Source: JACQNR01 sp049515175 (GTDB lineage Bacteria > Acidobacteriota > Terriglobia > UBA7540). Taken from it: a DNA stretch of 19,843 bases. The translations under genes were made by a program, and so were the position numbers. This document shows positions 6,570 through 14,217 of this stretch, piece after piece (the first letter of the stretch is position 1; every line of letters starts with the position of its first letter). The stretch is taken from NCBI GenBank assembly GCA_049515175.1, contig JBEKUI010000053.1, positions 1 through 19,843 of the forward strand. Direction: 5' to 3'. The notes beneath the pieces were generated by a model. It saw only the letters and a list, made by a program, of their open reading frames with translations, was not told where the DNA came from and made no database searches.

Positions 6570-8357
6570 TCAGAACTTAGGCCGATTATAGTTTCGGATG
6601 GCCATGGGCATGAGCTTGCCGCTCACAACCTGGAGAGACTGATCGTAGTGTACTGAGTAGGTTCCGCCGTCGGTAATGCTGCCGGCGAGCAGGGACCCGT
6701 AGAACGCGCCGCTCGATCCGCCGCCGCCCAGGGTCGCATCGCCTAGAGCTGTAACTACGGCCGTAAGGTTCGCCTGGCCGCTCATGGTTACCGACCCTCC
6801 ACTGTTGTTGCCGCTGTTATACACGTTAATGATCAACGATGAGGGTGGGGCGCCATACTGTGTTACGCCTTGGCCTCCGATCGAGAGAGTCTGGTATATA
6901 TTGAGGACCGCATTGCCAAACTGGTTGTAGCCCCCTGTCGGTGGACACGCAGAGGGTGGATTACTCGCGTTAACGATTGTAATGTTGGCGTTCCCTTCGT
7001 TAATGTTCTGAAGGTCACAAAAGAGGGGACTGCCCGCGTCGCCGCCCGAGATGCACAGATTGGAATTGTTGCCCAATGAGAACCCCGGGAGTCGAAACGG
7101 ATTGGTCTCCGTTCCGGACCCGGTCAGTTGATAATCGGTCGTGCCCCCGCCGTGCCCACCCGTTTTGATCTCGAGGTACCAAACACCGGAAATCTGCCGT
7201 ACCCAGGCAGAATCGCCGTTGCCCAAACTCGCCGGGCTGGAGGGGGCGGGGGTGAAACTCGAGCATGCGCCCGATCCGCCGTACCATGAGCAATTCGGAA
7301 AGGTGGGCATAGGAGGTTCGGGGATGGCGGGTACAGGCTGGACGGTACCTTTCACGCCCGACACCGACCCGGTCACACCGCTCGAGGCTGACGGACAGCT
7401 CCAGAGTGAGCTGTAGGACGGCGCCGTGGCCCCGTAGCTCACGTCGCCGTTCACCACGTACGCCCCGCCGTTCAGGGTGACGTTTCCGCCCGAACCGATG
7501 CCCGCTCCGCTGGCGTAAGCATTCGTGTTCACACCTCCCCCGCTGACACAGTTTTTGGGGGCTGACCCGTTATAAGCGCCGTTTGTCGACCTGTAGCTGT
7601 CCGTGCAGACGTTCCCATTCATCCTGATGTTGCACATGCCGTAAAGCGCGTTGGCGAAATAAGGAAGGTAAACGGGCGCCAAGGTGGCTTCTTGGACGCT
7701 GGTGGGTTTGCCGCTCCCCGCTCCCACGTTGGAGTTCCAGGTCGCGGTGGAAACCACATGCCACACCTCATACGGCTTGCGGTTGATGGTGGGATAGAAC
7801 GCGTCATTCACCGTGTAGATTTCATCCAAAGTCGCCGTGACGGTGAACTGTCCGGAATTGTTCGTGCTGGAAAGTGGGTCGAGAGAAACATTGTAAAAGC
7901 GGCTCGCGAACGCTGTAGGAATCGTCTGGCCGTCCGCATTAGTGACATTGGTGGGGTAATTTCCATTGAAGGTGCCGCTGGAGTTTATCTGCAGGACCAC
8001 CGGCTGATTGTTGCTTGCGCAGTTGGCGATGCACTGGACGGGCCGCTGAGTGGTGTTGTAAAGCGCCACCGGCGAAGACGCATACTGGCGGAGGTTGTAG
8101 GTCGTTTCGGCGCCGGAAGGATCGACGGCCTTATACTTGTTGCTGTTAAAGAAATTGAGAGCCTTCTGCAGCCCGGCTTTCGCCGTGTAGTCGGCCTGGG
8201 TGGAAATGCGGTAGTTGTAACTCGCGTAAGCTTCCGAGCGGGCACTGAAGACGATCGAGGCCGCCAGGACCGAGAGCACGACGATGGTGAGCATCACCAG
8301 GATCAGAGCCACTCCCGCCGAGCTTGCTTGGGTCTTGCGCGCAGGGACGCGTCGCAT
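6570..8357 (-). CDS. pilX: PilX-like minor pilin with long glycine/serine-rich C-terminal domain
   Basis: 595 aa. The N-terminus is a pilin-type segment, SAG then VALILVMLTIVVLSVLAA, without the usual Glu at +5, as in PilX and GspK proteins. After it comes the typical PilX helix (RSEAYASYNYRISTQADYTAKAGLQKAL). The large remainder is rich in Gly, Ser, Asn and Thr with paired cysteines (GMCNIRMNGNVCTDSY, FPNCSWYGGSGAC, NLCISGGDAGSPLFC). It contains repeated short beta-type segments such as GSGGNVTLNGGAYVVNGDV and GGSVTMSGQANLTAVVTALGDATLGG, suggesting a beta-helix-like exoplasmic domain. This is far longer than proteobacterial PilX (under 200 aa). The ATG at 8357 is fixed by GGGAGG 7 nt upstream; the longer open frame upstream runs antisense to nothing useful and overlaps pilW. 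It probably primes assembly of, or caps, a type IV pilus or pseudopilus. Confidence 0.88.
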   Translation of the reverse strand: MRRVPARKTQASSAGVALILVMLTIVVLSVLAASIVFSARSEAYASYNYRISTQADYTAKAGLQKALNFFNSNKYKAVDPSGAETTYNLRQYASSPVALYNTTQRPVQCIANCASNNQPVVLQINSSGTFNGNYPTNVTNADGQTIPTAFASRFYNVSLDPLSSTNNSGQFTVTATLDEIYTVNDAFYPTINRKPYEVWHVVSTATWNSNVGAGSGKPTSVQEATLAPVYLPYFANALYGMCNIRMNGNVCTDSYRSTNGAYNGSAPKNCVSGGGVNTNAYASGAGIGSGGNVTLNGGAYVVNGDVSYGATAPSYSSLWSCPSASSGVTGSVSGVKGTVQPVPAIPEPPMPTFPNCSWYGGSGACSSFTPAPSSPASLGNGDSAWVRQISGVWYLEIKTGGHGGGTTDYQLTGSGTETNPFRLPGFSLGNNSNLCISGGDAGSPLFCDLQNINEGNANITIVNASNPPSACPPTGGYNQFGNAVLNIYQTLSIGGQGVTQYGAPPSSLIINVYNSGNNSGGSVTMSGQANLTAVVTALGDATLGGGGSSGAFYGSLLAGSITDGGTYSVHYDQSLQVVSGKLMPMAIRNYNRPKF

Positions 8358-8371
8358 AGGAATCCTCCCGT

Positions 8372-9484
8372 TCAGTCCGCAATAGGAAGTGTGTGGCCTG
8401 CAGGGTCTTTGGGCCGGAAGGGCAGGTCCGGAGATCCTCCCAGCAGCGTAATTCCCCAGGCGTAGTTGATGTTCGTGGGCACGATGTGCGATTTCATGCG
8501 AATCGTGCGAAATTCGTTGACCTCCGGGTCTTTGTCCACCGTTTGCAGCGTCAGGTCGACGTCCACCGAACGCACGTAAGTGGTGAACCCGTAGGTCAAA
8601 TTGCCGAACGTGTCGTAATTGAGTTGTATGATCGGTTTCTGGTCCGGATTCCGAAAGACACCCGTACTGTCGGCATATCCCAATATATTGTCCGCCAGGG
8701 GCGAGAAGGCGCTGCCGCTCGTCGATTTGTTGGTCGGTATGTTGGGGTTGAGAATGGAGGTGATAAACCGGTTGAGCTGCAAGAGGTGACAGTTCTGCGG
8801 ACCCGAGGCCGTGGTGCACTTCAGGCTGGAGGTGCTGCCGGTATCGGCCAGCTTGTATTCCCCGTACCGCACGGTGCCGTTGCCATCGATGTCGCCAAAA
8901 TACTGGATGACACTCACGGTCACGGACTGATCCGTGCCCACCGCACTGGCGTTGTACAGGATGCCATTGGGAAACGGAAGGGAACGGCTAAAGACCGGCT
9001 GGCCGGAGGCGTGGGACATCGTAATGATCGCCGGGAAACTGTTGGAGGTGATGCTGTGCGTGGAGTCTCCCTTGACCTCGACGACCTCGCGGTTCGGGTC
9101 GCTGGCGCTCGAGCCGATCTCCACCAAGTTGCCGTAAATGATCCCCGTGGTGTTGTTCACAGAAATGTTGACAATGCCTCCGGTGGGGGAGGCCGCGGCG
9201 GTCAGTGTTTTCTGCGGTGAGAAATTGGGGTTTTGCCCCGCCTGCTGCAACTCCTGCGTCATCAGTTCCAGCGCACTGCGGGCCCCCTGGTTGCGTTCGG
9301 CAAGCAGTTGATCGCCTCGGTAGCGCTGCTGAGTGAAGCGCAGAAACTGGAAGACGGTAGACATCAGCACGGTGATGATCATGACGCTGACCAGGACTTC
9401 CAGAAGCGAGAAACCGCTCGCCCCGGCGCCCCGGGTCGCGTGCCGTTCAGAAAGCGTGCTCATTTCACGTATTTTCATGGTCAT
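8372..9484 (-). CDS. pilW: PilW-like minor pilin
   Basis: 370 aa. A class III signal peptide is present: a 24-residue leader ends in SG, and the mature protein begins FSLLEVLVSVMIITVLMSTVF with Glu at +5, the prepilin-peptidase and N-methylation signature. It continues with the PilW-type helix (RYRGDQLLAERNQGARSALELMTQELQQAGQ in two parts) and a globular C-terminal domain with a Cys pair (KCTTASGPQNC). The start at 9484 lies just after the stop of the PilV-like gene, with GGAG about 8 nt upstream; Met3 and Met8 are alternatives that leave a shorter leader. It ends 14 bp before the PilX-like start, consistent with one operon. Likely part of the tip complex of a type IV pilus or pseudopilus. 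Confidence 0.9.
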   Translation of the reverse strand: MTMKIREMSTLSERHATRGAGASGFSLLEVLVSVMIITVLMSTVFQFLRFTQQRYRGDQLLAERNQGARSALELMTQELQQAGQNPNFSPQKTLTAAASPTGGIVNISVNNTTGIIYGNLVEIGSSASDPNREVVEVKGDSTHSITSNSFPAIITMSHASGQPVFSRSLPFPNGILYNASAVGTDQSVTVSVIQYFGDIDGNGTVRYGEYKLADTGSTSSLKCTTASGPQNCHLLQLNRFITSILNPNIPTNKSTSGSAFSPLADNILGYADSTGVFRNPDQKPIIQLNYDTFGNLTYGFTTYVRSVDVDLTLQTVDKDPEVNEFRTIRMKSHIVPTNINYAWGITLLGGSPDLPFRPKDPAGHTLPIAD

Positions 9485-9487
9485 TGC

Positions 9488-10045
9488 CTACTCCGAAAGG
9501 TAGGTCGTCAGCATCGCCGAAGGGGCGGCGGCGCCGGTGTTCACGGCATTGTGGCTCCACACTTGGACATCGATACGTTTCATTCCCGGCGTGCCTGCCC
9601 CGGTCGCGATGATGTCGGTAATCTGCCATTGGCGCTGGTAGGCGTAATTCCCGATGGAAGTGCAATCGCCTCCCGTCAACCGGTTGCCACTGGCATCGAG
9701 GTAGTCGATGTAGCCGACCGCCGCTGACCCGGACGTCGGACACGTCGTTGCATCGGCGAGCGTTCCGCCCGCCTTGAGTCCCTGATTCCAGCCCGACCCC
9801 GTGAAGCCGGTGGTGTTGCAGCCGGCGGCGGGAGTCGTTTCCGTGCAGTCGTACCAGTCCAGGTTCGTCAAGGTTTCGATCTTGTCCTGGGCGTAAACCG
9901 TCACGCGGCTGATTTCGACGCCCTGGTTCTTGTTCTGCACCGTGGCGAAAAACACCACGCTCCCCAGGGAGGTCATCACAAACATCGAGATGAGCACCGC
10001 AATCATGACCTCGATCAGGGTTACGCCTTGCTCGTTTCTGGACAT
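9488..10045 (-). CDS. pilV: PilV-like minor pilin
   Basis: 185 aa. The leader is short (MSRNEQG), and the mature protein begins VTLIEVMIAVLISMFVMTSLG with Glu at +5, a textbook prepilin N-terminus. The rest is a small domain with several Cys (YDCTE, AAGCNT, ATTCPT, GGDCTS), which could form disulfides outside the cell. The ATG at 10045 is chosen for its excellent AAGGAG six bases upstream. An ATG at 10075 overlaps the FimT-like stop codon as ATGA and would give a 17-residue leader, so translational coupling from that start is a real alternative. Confidence 0.9.
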   Translation of the reverse strand: MSRNEQGVTLIEVMIAVLISMFVMTSLGSVVFFATVQNKNQGVEISRVTVYAQDKIETLTNLDWYDCTETTPAAGCNTTGFTGSGWNQGLKAGGTLADATTCPTSGSAAVGYIDYLDASGNRLTGGDCTSIGNYAYQRQWQITDIIATGAGTPGMKRIDVQVWSHNAVNTGAAAPSAMLTTYLSE

Positions 10046-10071
10046 ATCGACTCCTTCGTCTTGGCCGCCAT

Positions 10072-10620
10072 TCATCGGGCCACCCACGCGTTCGAACCCA
10101 CGGAGTAGTTCCAAATAGTGATGCGGCCACCCAGCGACACGGTCACCGCGTCGTTCAGATTGCTGCTGTTCTGCAAGTACACCACATTGCTGTTGGTCGG
10201 AGTTCCGGTGCTATCCACCGGCAGTCCGCGAGTATTGAAATAGATTGACGTGGAGGCGCCGGAGAAGGCCGAGTCGAGCGTTCCCGGCCGCGCGGTCGCC
10301 GGGTCCGCCGAAAGAAATGTACTGCCGACCTGCAGAGGATAGCACTCCTCCGTGTAGGGAGAACCGTACGAGGAATTGAGTTTCTCCCTGTAGAAAAGCC
10401 GGTTAGCGGCGTCGATGCGCAGACGATAGGGCGTGTACTGGGACGTAGCGCGAAAACGCGTGAGGTTGAGCTCCGAAGCGATCGCCGAAGCGTCGGCGTG
10501 GAGACGATAGGATTTTACGAAGTTGATGGCGCTGGGCAGGGCAAAAGCCGCAATGACCCCGATGATGGCAAGGGCGATCAACAACTCCAGCATCGAGAAC
10601 CCAGGGTTCTTCCGCTTCAT
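10072..10620 (-). CDS. fimT: FimT/GspH-type minor pilin
   Basis: 182 aa. The prepilin leader MKRKNPG is followed by FSMLELLIALAIIGVIAAFA, with Glu at +5. The next segment (ALPSAINFVKSYRLHADASAIASELNLTRFRATS) matches the GspH/FimT pattern, where the helix leads into a beta-rich domain (YRLRIDAANRLFYRE, SIYFNTRGLPV, VTVSLGGRITIW). The ATG at 10620 has GGAGGG about 11 nt upstream; an extension to 10644 would spoil the short basic leader. It is the first gene of the fimT-pilV-pilW-pilX series, all on one strand with gaps of 27 bp or less. No major pilin, assembly ATPase, secretin or PilY1 gene is in the window. Confidence 0.91.
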   Translation of the reverse strand: MKRKNPGFSMLELLIALAIIGVIAAFALPSAINFVKSYRLHADASAIASELNLTRFRATSQYTPYRLRIDAANRLFYREKLNSSYGSPYTEECYPLQVGSTFLSADPATARPGTLDSAFSGASTSIYFNTRGLPVDSTGTPTNSNVVYLQNSSNLNDAVTVSLGGRITIWNYSVGSNAWVAR

Positions 10621-10691
10621 CCGAGTTGTTTCCCTCCAAAACACCCGGCCCTGGGATTGGGTCGGCGGGTTATCTTGGGACGTACCTCACT

Positions 10692-10787
10692 GTTGCCCGG
10701 GAGTCGGCAACGGGTGTGCTTTTCCCCTCAAGGACGAACGTCCTCTGGCGCGAGGGGGTTACTTATTGTCCGCTCCTCTTCGGGAGC
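10692..10787 (-). promoter_or_regulatory. Hairpin-rich 5' leader of the minor-pilin operon
   Basis: Three potential RNA hairpins sit in the predicted leader. In order of transcription they are GCTCC/GGAGC (10787-10772, 6-nt loop), CCCCTC/GAGGGG (10757-10724) enclosing AGGAC/GTCCT with a GTTC loop and a 7-nt bulge, and GTTGCC/GGCAAC (10711-10692, 8-nt loop). The last is about 70 nt before the ATG. The series is consistent with a regulatory leader, but I could not match it to any riboswitch class I know, including c-di-GMP-I and c-di-GMP-II. No U-tract marks an obvious terminator. Confidence 0.35.
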
Positions 10788-10834
10788 ATGTCACCTCTAC
10801 AGATTCCTCCTACCCCGGTACGTGGTCTTGATAG

Positions 10835-10849
10835 GCAATTCTAAATCCA
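10835..10849 (-). promoter_or_regulatory. Candidate sigma-54 promoter of the minor-pilin operon
   Basis: The minus strand reads TGGATTTAGAATTGC. The invariant GG and GC are at the exact sigma-54 spacing, the -12 element TTGC is perfect, and the -24 element keeps TGG but not the CAC that usually follows. The predicted start is near 10823, giving a leader of about 200 nt. Support comes from two adjacent sigma-54 activators in the window and from a palindrome about 120-135 bp upstream. Confidence 0.45.
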
Positions 10850-10865
10850 AAGCTGAGGATGATTG

Positions 10866-10887
10866 TTGCATGTATAATCAATTGCAA
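10866..10887. repeat. Inverted repeat TTGCA-N12-TGCAA around a TATAAT box
   Basis: TTGCA (10866-10870) and TGCAA (10883-10887) flank 12 AT-rich bases that contain a perfect TATAAT (10873-10878) on the plus strand. It lies just upstream of the candidate pilin promoter. It could be another activator site, a DNA-bending site or a plus-strand promoter lacking a good -35 box. Confidence 0.3.
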
Positions 10888-10942
10888 ATAAAGACTTTCT
10901 ATGATATGCGCCGATATGTGTGAATACTTGAATTCACTGAAT

Positions 10943-10958
10943 GTGCAACGGTTTGCAC
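10943..10958. promoter_or_regulatory. Palindromic enhancer-like site upstream of the pilin promoter
   Basis: GTGCAACGGTTTGCAC is a perfect inverted repeat with 6-bp arms and a 4-bp spacer. A third half-site (TGCAAA) follows at 10964-10969. It is about 120-135 bp upstream of the predicted sigma-54 start of the pilin operon, the usual enhancer distance, and resembles the half-sites upstream of the receiver-less activator. Assignment to either activator is inference. Confidence 0.42.
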
Positions 10959-11083
10959 TTCGCTGCAAATGGTTGGATAGCAGGCGGCGGTCGTTCGCCT
11001 TGCCAGCGTACCGCCCGCGCACACACGCTTACTGCCTGTTACTCTCTCCTGGCAAGTGCGAGAGAACGAAGCATCCGAGGCCG

Positions 11084-11112
11084 TTGCTGGCGTCGGGGCT
11101 TCACTGTACAAT
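11084..11112 (+). promoter_or_regulatory. Candidate sigma-70 promoter for the porin-like gene
   Basis: TTGCTG (11084-11089) and TACAAT (11107-11112) are separated by exactly 17 bp. The -10 matches consensus at five of six positions and the -35 keeps the TTG core. The predicted start near 11119 would give a leader of about 140 nt to the ATG at 11261. Confidence 0.4.
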
Positions 11113-11260
11113 CAAAATCGCTTCGTCTTGTAGAAGGTCGGGCGTTTTTGTCAGGGCATTTGGAGTTCGTTCACACAAGCGGGCTGCGTAGAACAGGACC
11201 GCTCTCGTGCGGAGGAGCACGACCGACTCCGCCAGGGTGATATCCGCAAGGAGAAGAACC

Positions 11261-12736
11261 ATGATGGGCCAGCCATGGCAGGTGAGAGGGATGAATGTCG
11301 GAGGAAAGATTGTCTTGGCCGCAGGCGCGGCATGCCTCTTGTGTTTTCACGGCAGCGGGGCCTCTCAATGCCCAGGACTCAGCCGACGAAATGCAATCGA
11401 TGAGAGAGGAGATGCTTCGTCTACGCAACGAGCTCAACGCGCTGAAGGAAGAAGTTCGCCTGCTCAAGAGCGTGAGCGCGGCTTCTCCCGTCGCAGCAAG
11501 CTCCCCCGTCACTCCTCCGCAACAAAGTTCTGCACAGCCCGCCGCGGCCGTCCCACCCGCGCCCATGGCCGAGGAGCAACCGTCACCGGCGGAAGTCTTA
11601 CCACTTCTCCAGGCGCAGGTTGCAGAGCAGGCGCAGGCCAAGGTGGAATCGAATTCCAAGTTTCCGGTGAGGCTGTTCGGGATGATGGTCTCCAACACCT
11701 TCTTCAACAGCGGGGAAGCGGCTTGGCTTGAGAATCCCATCCTGGTCCCGCCCTCTCCCACCAATGGGCTGCCCTCCGGTTCGTTCAGCTCGACCCTACG
11801 AGCGGCTTGCTCTCCGTTGATTTTTATGGCGGCGTGCCCAACTTCCGCACGGGTCAAGTGATGGGTTTGCCACGCCTGGTTTATGCTTACGTCCGGCTGG
11901 AGAGCGCGCACAGCGCCATCGAGATCGGGCAGGACCAGATGATTCTCGCGCCGCGCAATCCCACCTCGCTCGCGGCAGTCTCCTTTCCGGATTTATATGG
12001 CTTCGGAAATCTCTATCTCCGTGCCCCGCAGATCCGCGGGGAACACACGTTCGCGACGGGGGATCGCGGCGAACTGCTGGCCGTGGGTGGAATTCTCGCG
12101 CCGATTGGCGGCGATTTCACCGCCTCTTCTTATTCGTTCGCACCGCCCGTATTGGCTGGCGAGCGCTCGCGCCGCCCCGCTCTGCAAGGCCGACTCGCAT
12201 GGCGCGCCCGGCCCGCTTCCTCCGACCGAGCGTTCGAAATCGGATTCTCCGGCCACTATGGCACCGAGCGCTATGCCAACGCTGAGGTTTCAAGCTGGGT
12301 TCAGGGGCAGGCGGGCTACCCGGCGAATGATATCTATGTGAACGGCGGCATCTCCAGCTGGGCGGCGGCCCTGGACATGGACGCTCGCGCCGGGCGTTTG
12401 GGCCTGGGCGGCGAGTGGTATGTGGGGAAGAATATCGACGCCTTTGGCGGGTCGCTCGGGCAACTGGCGAAATCGGCGGGAGGATTTGTGGAGGGGCGCT
12501 GGCGCGCGACACCGCGGCTGGACTTCAACACCGGCGTGGGCCGCGATCGCCTCTACCACCTGCGACTTTTCCCCGCCATTCTGCTGGGAAACACCGCCAT
12601 CTATGCCAACACGATCTTCCATTGGACGCCGGAGTTTGCGAGTTCGGTCGAATACCGCTGGCTCTCCACCGAGCCGGGCCAGGGCTCGACGCGCCACAAC
12701 AACCATCTCAACTTGGTATTTGTCCACAGCTTCTGA
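11261..12736 (+). pseudogene. Porin-like outer-membrane beta-barrel gene with two compensating frameshifts
   Basis: The gene starts at ATG 11261 with AAGGAG 7 nt upstream and a signal peptide (GGKIVLAAGAACLLCFHGS). The frame is lost at GGGG (11357-11360). Skipping one G restores GPLNAQDSADEM, a coiled coil (MREEMLRLRNELNALKEE), a Pro/Ala-rich linker and the first barrel strand (KFPVRLFGMMVSNTFFNSG). A second break near 11790-11800 returns to the first frame (TSGLLSVDFYGGVPNF), and the barrel then continues to a C-terminal Phe (LVFVHSF), typical of outer-membrane barrels. Net length would be about 491 codons. Family members, as I recall them, carry an extra stretch after the GSFSSTLR-like segment, so the second break may be a small deletion rather than one lost base. 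The product resembles DcaP-like porins. The gene is either truly broken or misassembled; the first lesion sits in a homopolymer, which allows sequencing error. Confidence 0.75.
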
Positions 12737-12738
12737 CT

Positions 12739-13418
12739 ATGATGAAACCCATCGTCTCGTTGTGTCTTGCTTCAGGATTGCTGGCTGCGGTCGCCCACGC
12801 CGGTCAAGTGAGCGGCCAAGTCAAGGTGACCGGCCAGGGAAATCGTTCGCCGGCCGTTACCGTGGTCTATGCCGAATCGCTGCCGGGGCCGACTCCCGTG
12901 CGACCGGGCCGTTTCAAACTCGAGCAGCAGAACAAATCCTTCCAGCCGCGTATCCTAGCCATTCCAGCCGGATCGACAGTGGATTTCCCGAATCTCGATC
13001 CCATCTTTCACAATGTCTTCAGCCTCTCGCGGCCGGCGTCCCCTTTGACTTGGGACTCTACCGTGCGGGGGCGTCGAAGACCCACGTGTTCACAGAGGCG
13101 GCCACCTATCGCGTCTTCTGCAACATCCATCCCCAGATGACGGCGGTTGTTCTGGTGCTCCCCACCTCGTTCATCGCTCAGTTCGAGGGTGCCGGAACCT
13201 ACAAGATGGAGCTCCCGACCGGCCGCTATCGCATCACGGCGTGGTCGGAGCGCGCTCCGCCGGTGACGACTGAAGTCGTCGTCGGGGAAAGCGCCATGAG
13301 CGCGCCCGATCTTGCCCTCGACGAATCGAAGTACGTTGAACTCGCGCACAAGAACAAGTTCGGGCAGGAGTATCCCAAGTCGGCCTACGACCCGATGAAG
13401 GATTCAGGAGCTCGATAG
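12739..13418 (+). pseudogene. Cupredoxin/plastocyanin-like exported protein with one frameshift
   Basis: The start follows the porin stop by 2 bp, so translation is probably coupled; no ribosome-binding site is visible. A signal peptide (MMKPIVSLCLASGLLAAVAHA) leads into a beta-sandwich. Type-1 copper ligands are readable across two frames: His in FHNVFS (first frame) and Cys, His and Met in VFCNIHPQM (second frame). The frames join at CCCC (13040-13043), where one added C restores ASPFDLGLYRAG. The intact product would be about 226 aa, similar to proteins annotated as methylamine-utilization or plastocyanin-like. The C-terminal part (MELPTGRYRITAWSE) is a carboxypeptidase-regulatory-like strand region. 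Without the fix, the copper site is destroyed. It probably formed an operon with the porin-like gene. Confidence 0.75.
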
Positions 13419-13452
13419 AGCGGTCGGCGTTTCACTCCGTGCTCACCGACTT

Positions 13453-14025
13453 TCACAGGCCTGTGACGCGGTAAACCGGGACGGGCTGGCTGAAGCCTTT
13501 GACGTGTTGTGGCTCAAGACGGTCGGCGGAAATCAGAACGCGGACACGCTCGTAGGTCGGCTCGGGAATCAAGGTCTCGCCCGGCTCCACCAGCGCGCAG
13601 AGGCGCGCGCAGAGATTCACGTTGGAGCCGATGACGGTAAAGTCCTGCCGGTCCTGGCTCCCGCCGTGGTCCGGTTCTCCAGAGCCGGCTTGACCCATCG
13701 TTCCTGCGCGTCGGGAATGGGGATGGCCTCCGGAACATCGGTGCGGGCGATGACGTGTCCCTGGTCGTCCAAAGCGATGATGAGCTAGGCGTTGCGGATT
13801 TCCTGCAAATACGATTCGAGAAAATCGCGGACCGTCTGCTGGTCCGTGGCCAGCGCGGCCTTGAGCGGCGGATAGGATGCCACGAGTTGCGCGGTGAGCC
13901 GCAGGCTGTCGAGGCGCTCGTTTTCCGCCGCCACGATCCGCACGCGACCCTGTGGCGGCGATCAAGGCCACCAGCAGGCCACCCGAATATGAGAGGATTT
14001 TCCAGCGCAGGGAGATCCGAGCCAC
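13453..14025 (-). pseudogene. Remnant of a membrane class III adenylate/guanylate cyclase
   Basis: Three pieces of one ancestral gene are readable in different frames. The N-terminus (SLRWKILSYSGGLLVALIAA, from GTG 14025) is a membrane helix. After a frame change comes a sensor-like helical segment (AAENERLDSLRLTAQLVAS, DFLESYLQEIRNA), interrupted by an in-frame TAG at 13785-13787 and continuing LIIALDDQGHVIARTD. After another change near 13660 only the last part of a cyclase domain remains (DFTVIGSNVNLCARL, EPGETLIPEPTYERV, VKGFSQPVPVYRVTG). The second membrane segment, HAMP domain and most of the catalytic domain, including the metal-binding aspartates, are missing. No functional product is possible. 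It is convergent with the damaged porin-cupredoxin pair. Confidence 0.82.
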
Positions 14026-14217
14026 GGCGCCATATTACACGATATCGCCGCAGGTGCGCCCCCGGGGTTTTTTGTACGGCCGGGGCTTGTCCCAGCCTCG
14101 GATTAGGTTGGCCCAAGGGCCGGCCCGACACTTGTCCGCCCGTGCTATCATACGTTGCATCGAACGGGCGAGCAGGGCTGCTCGACGAATCAAGAAGCAA
14201 CATTCAAGGAGGCGGAC
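14026..14217. other. Intergenic region upstream of the aldo/keto reductase
   Basis: A TATCAT hexamer (14146-14151) with CCGACA 15 bp upstream is a weak promoter candidate for the reductase. CCCCCGGGG followed by six T (14059-14073) looks terminator-like but cannot form a hairpin with a normal loop. AAGGAGG at 14206-14212 is the ribosome-binding site of the next gene. Confidence 0.3.

Noticed and set aside
10692..10787. c-di-GMP riboswitch in the pilin leader
   Set aside because: The hairpins are real, but I could not find the conserved tetraloop-receptor and ligand-contact sequences of either known class.
10873..10878. TATAAT as the promoter of the porin-like gene
   Set aside because: No acceptable -35 lies upstream and it is about 390 bp from the start codon; a better-spaced pair is at 11084-11112.
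14059..14073. CCCCCGGGG plus T-run as a terminator
   Set aside because: The arms have no loop, and no gene ends toward it on the plus strand within reach except the convergent pair that stops at 13418.
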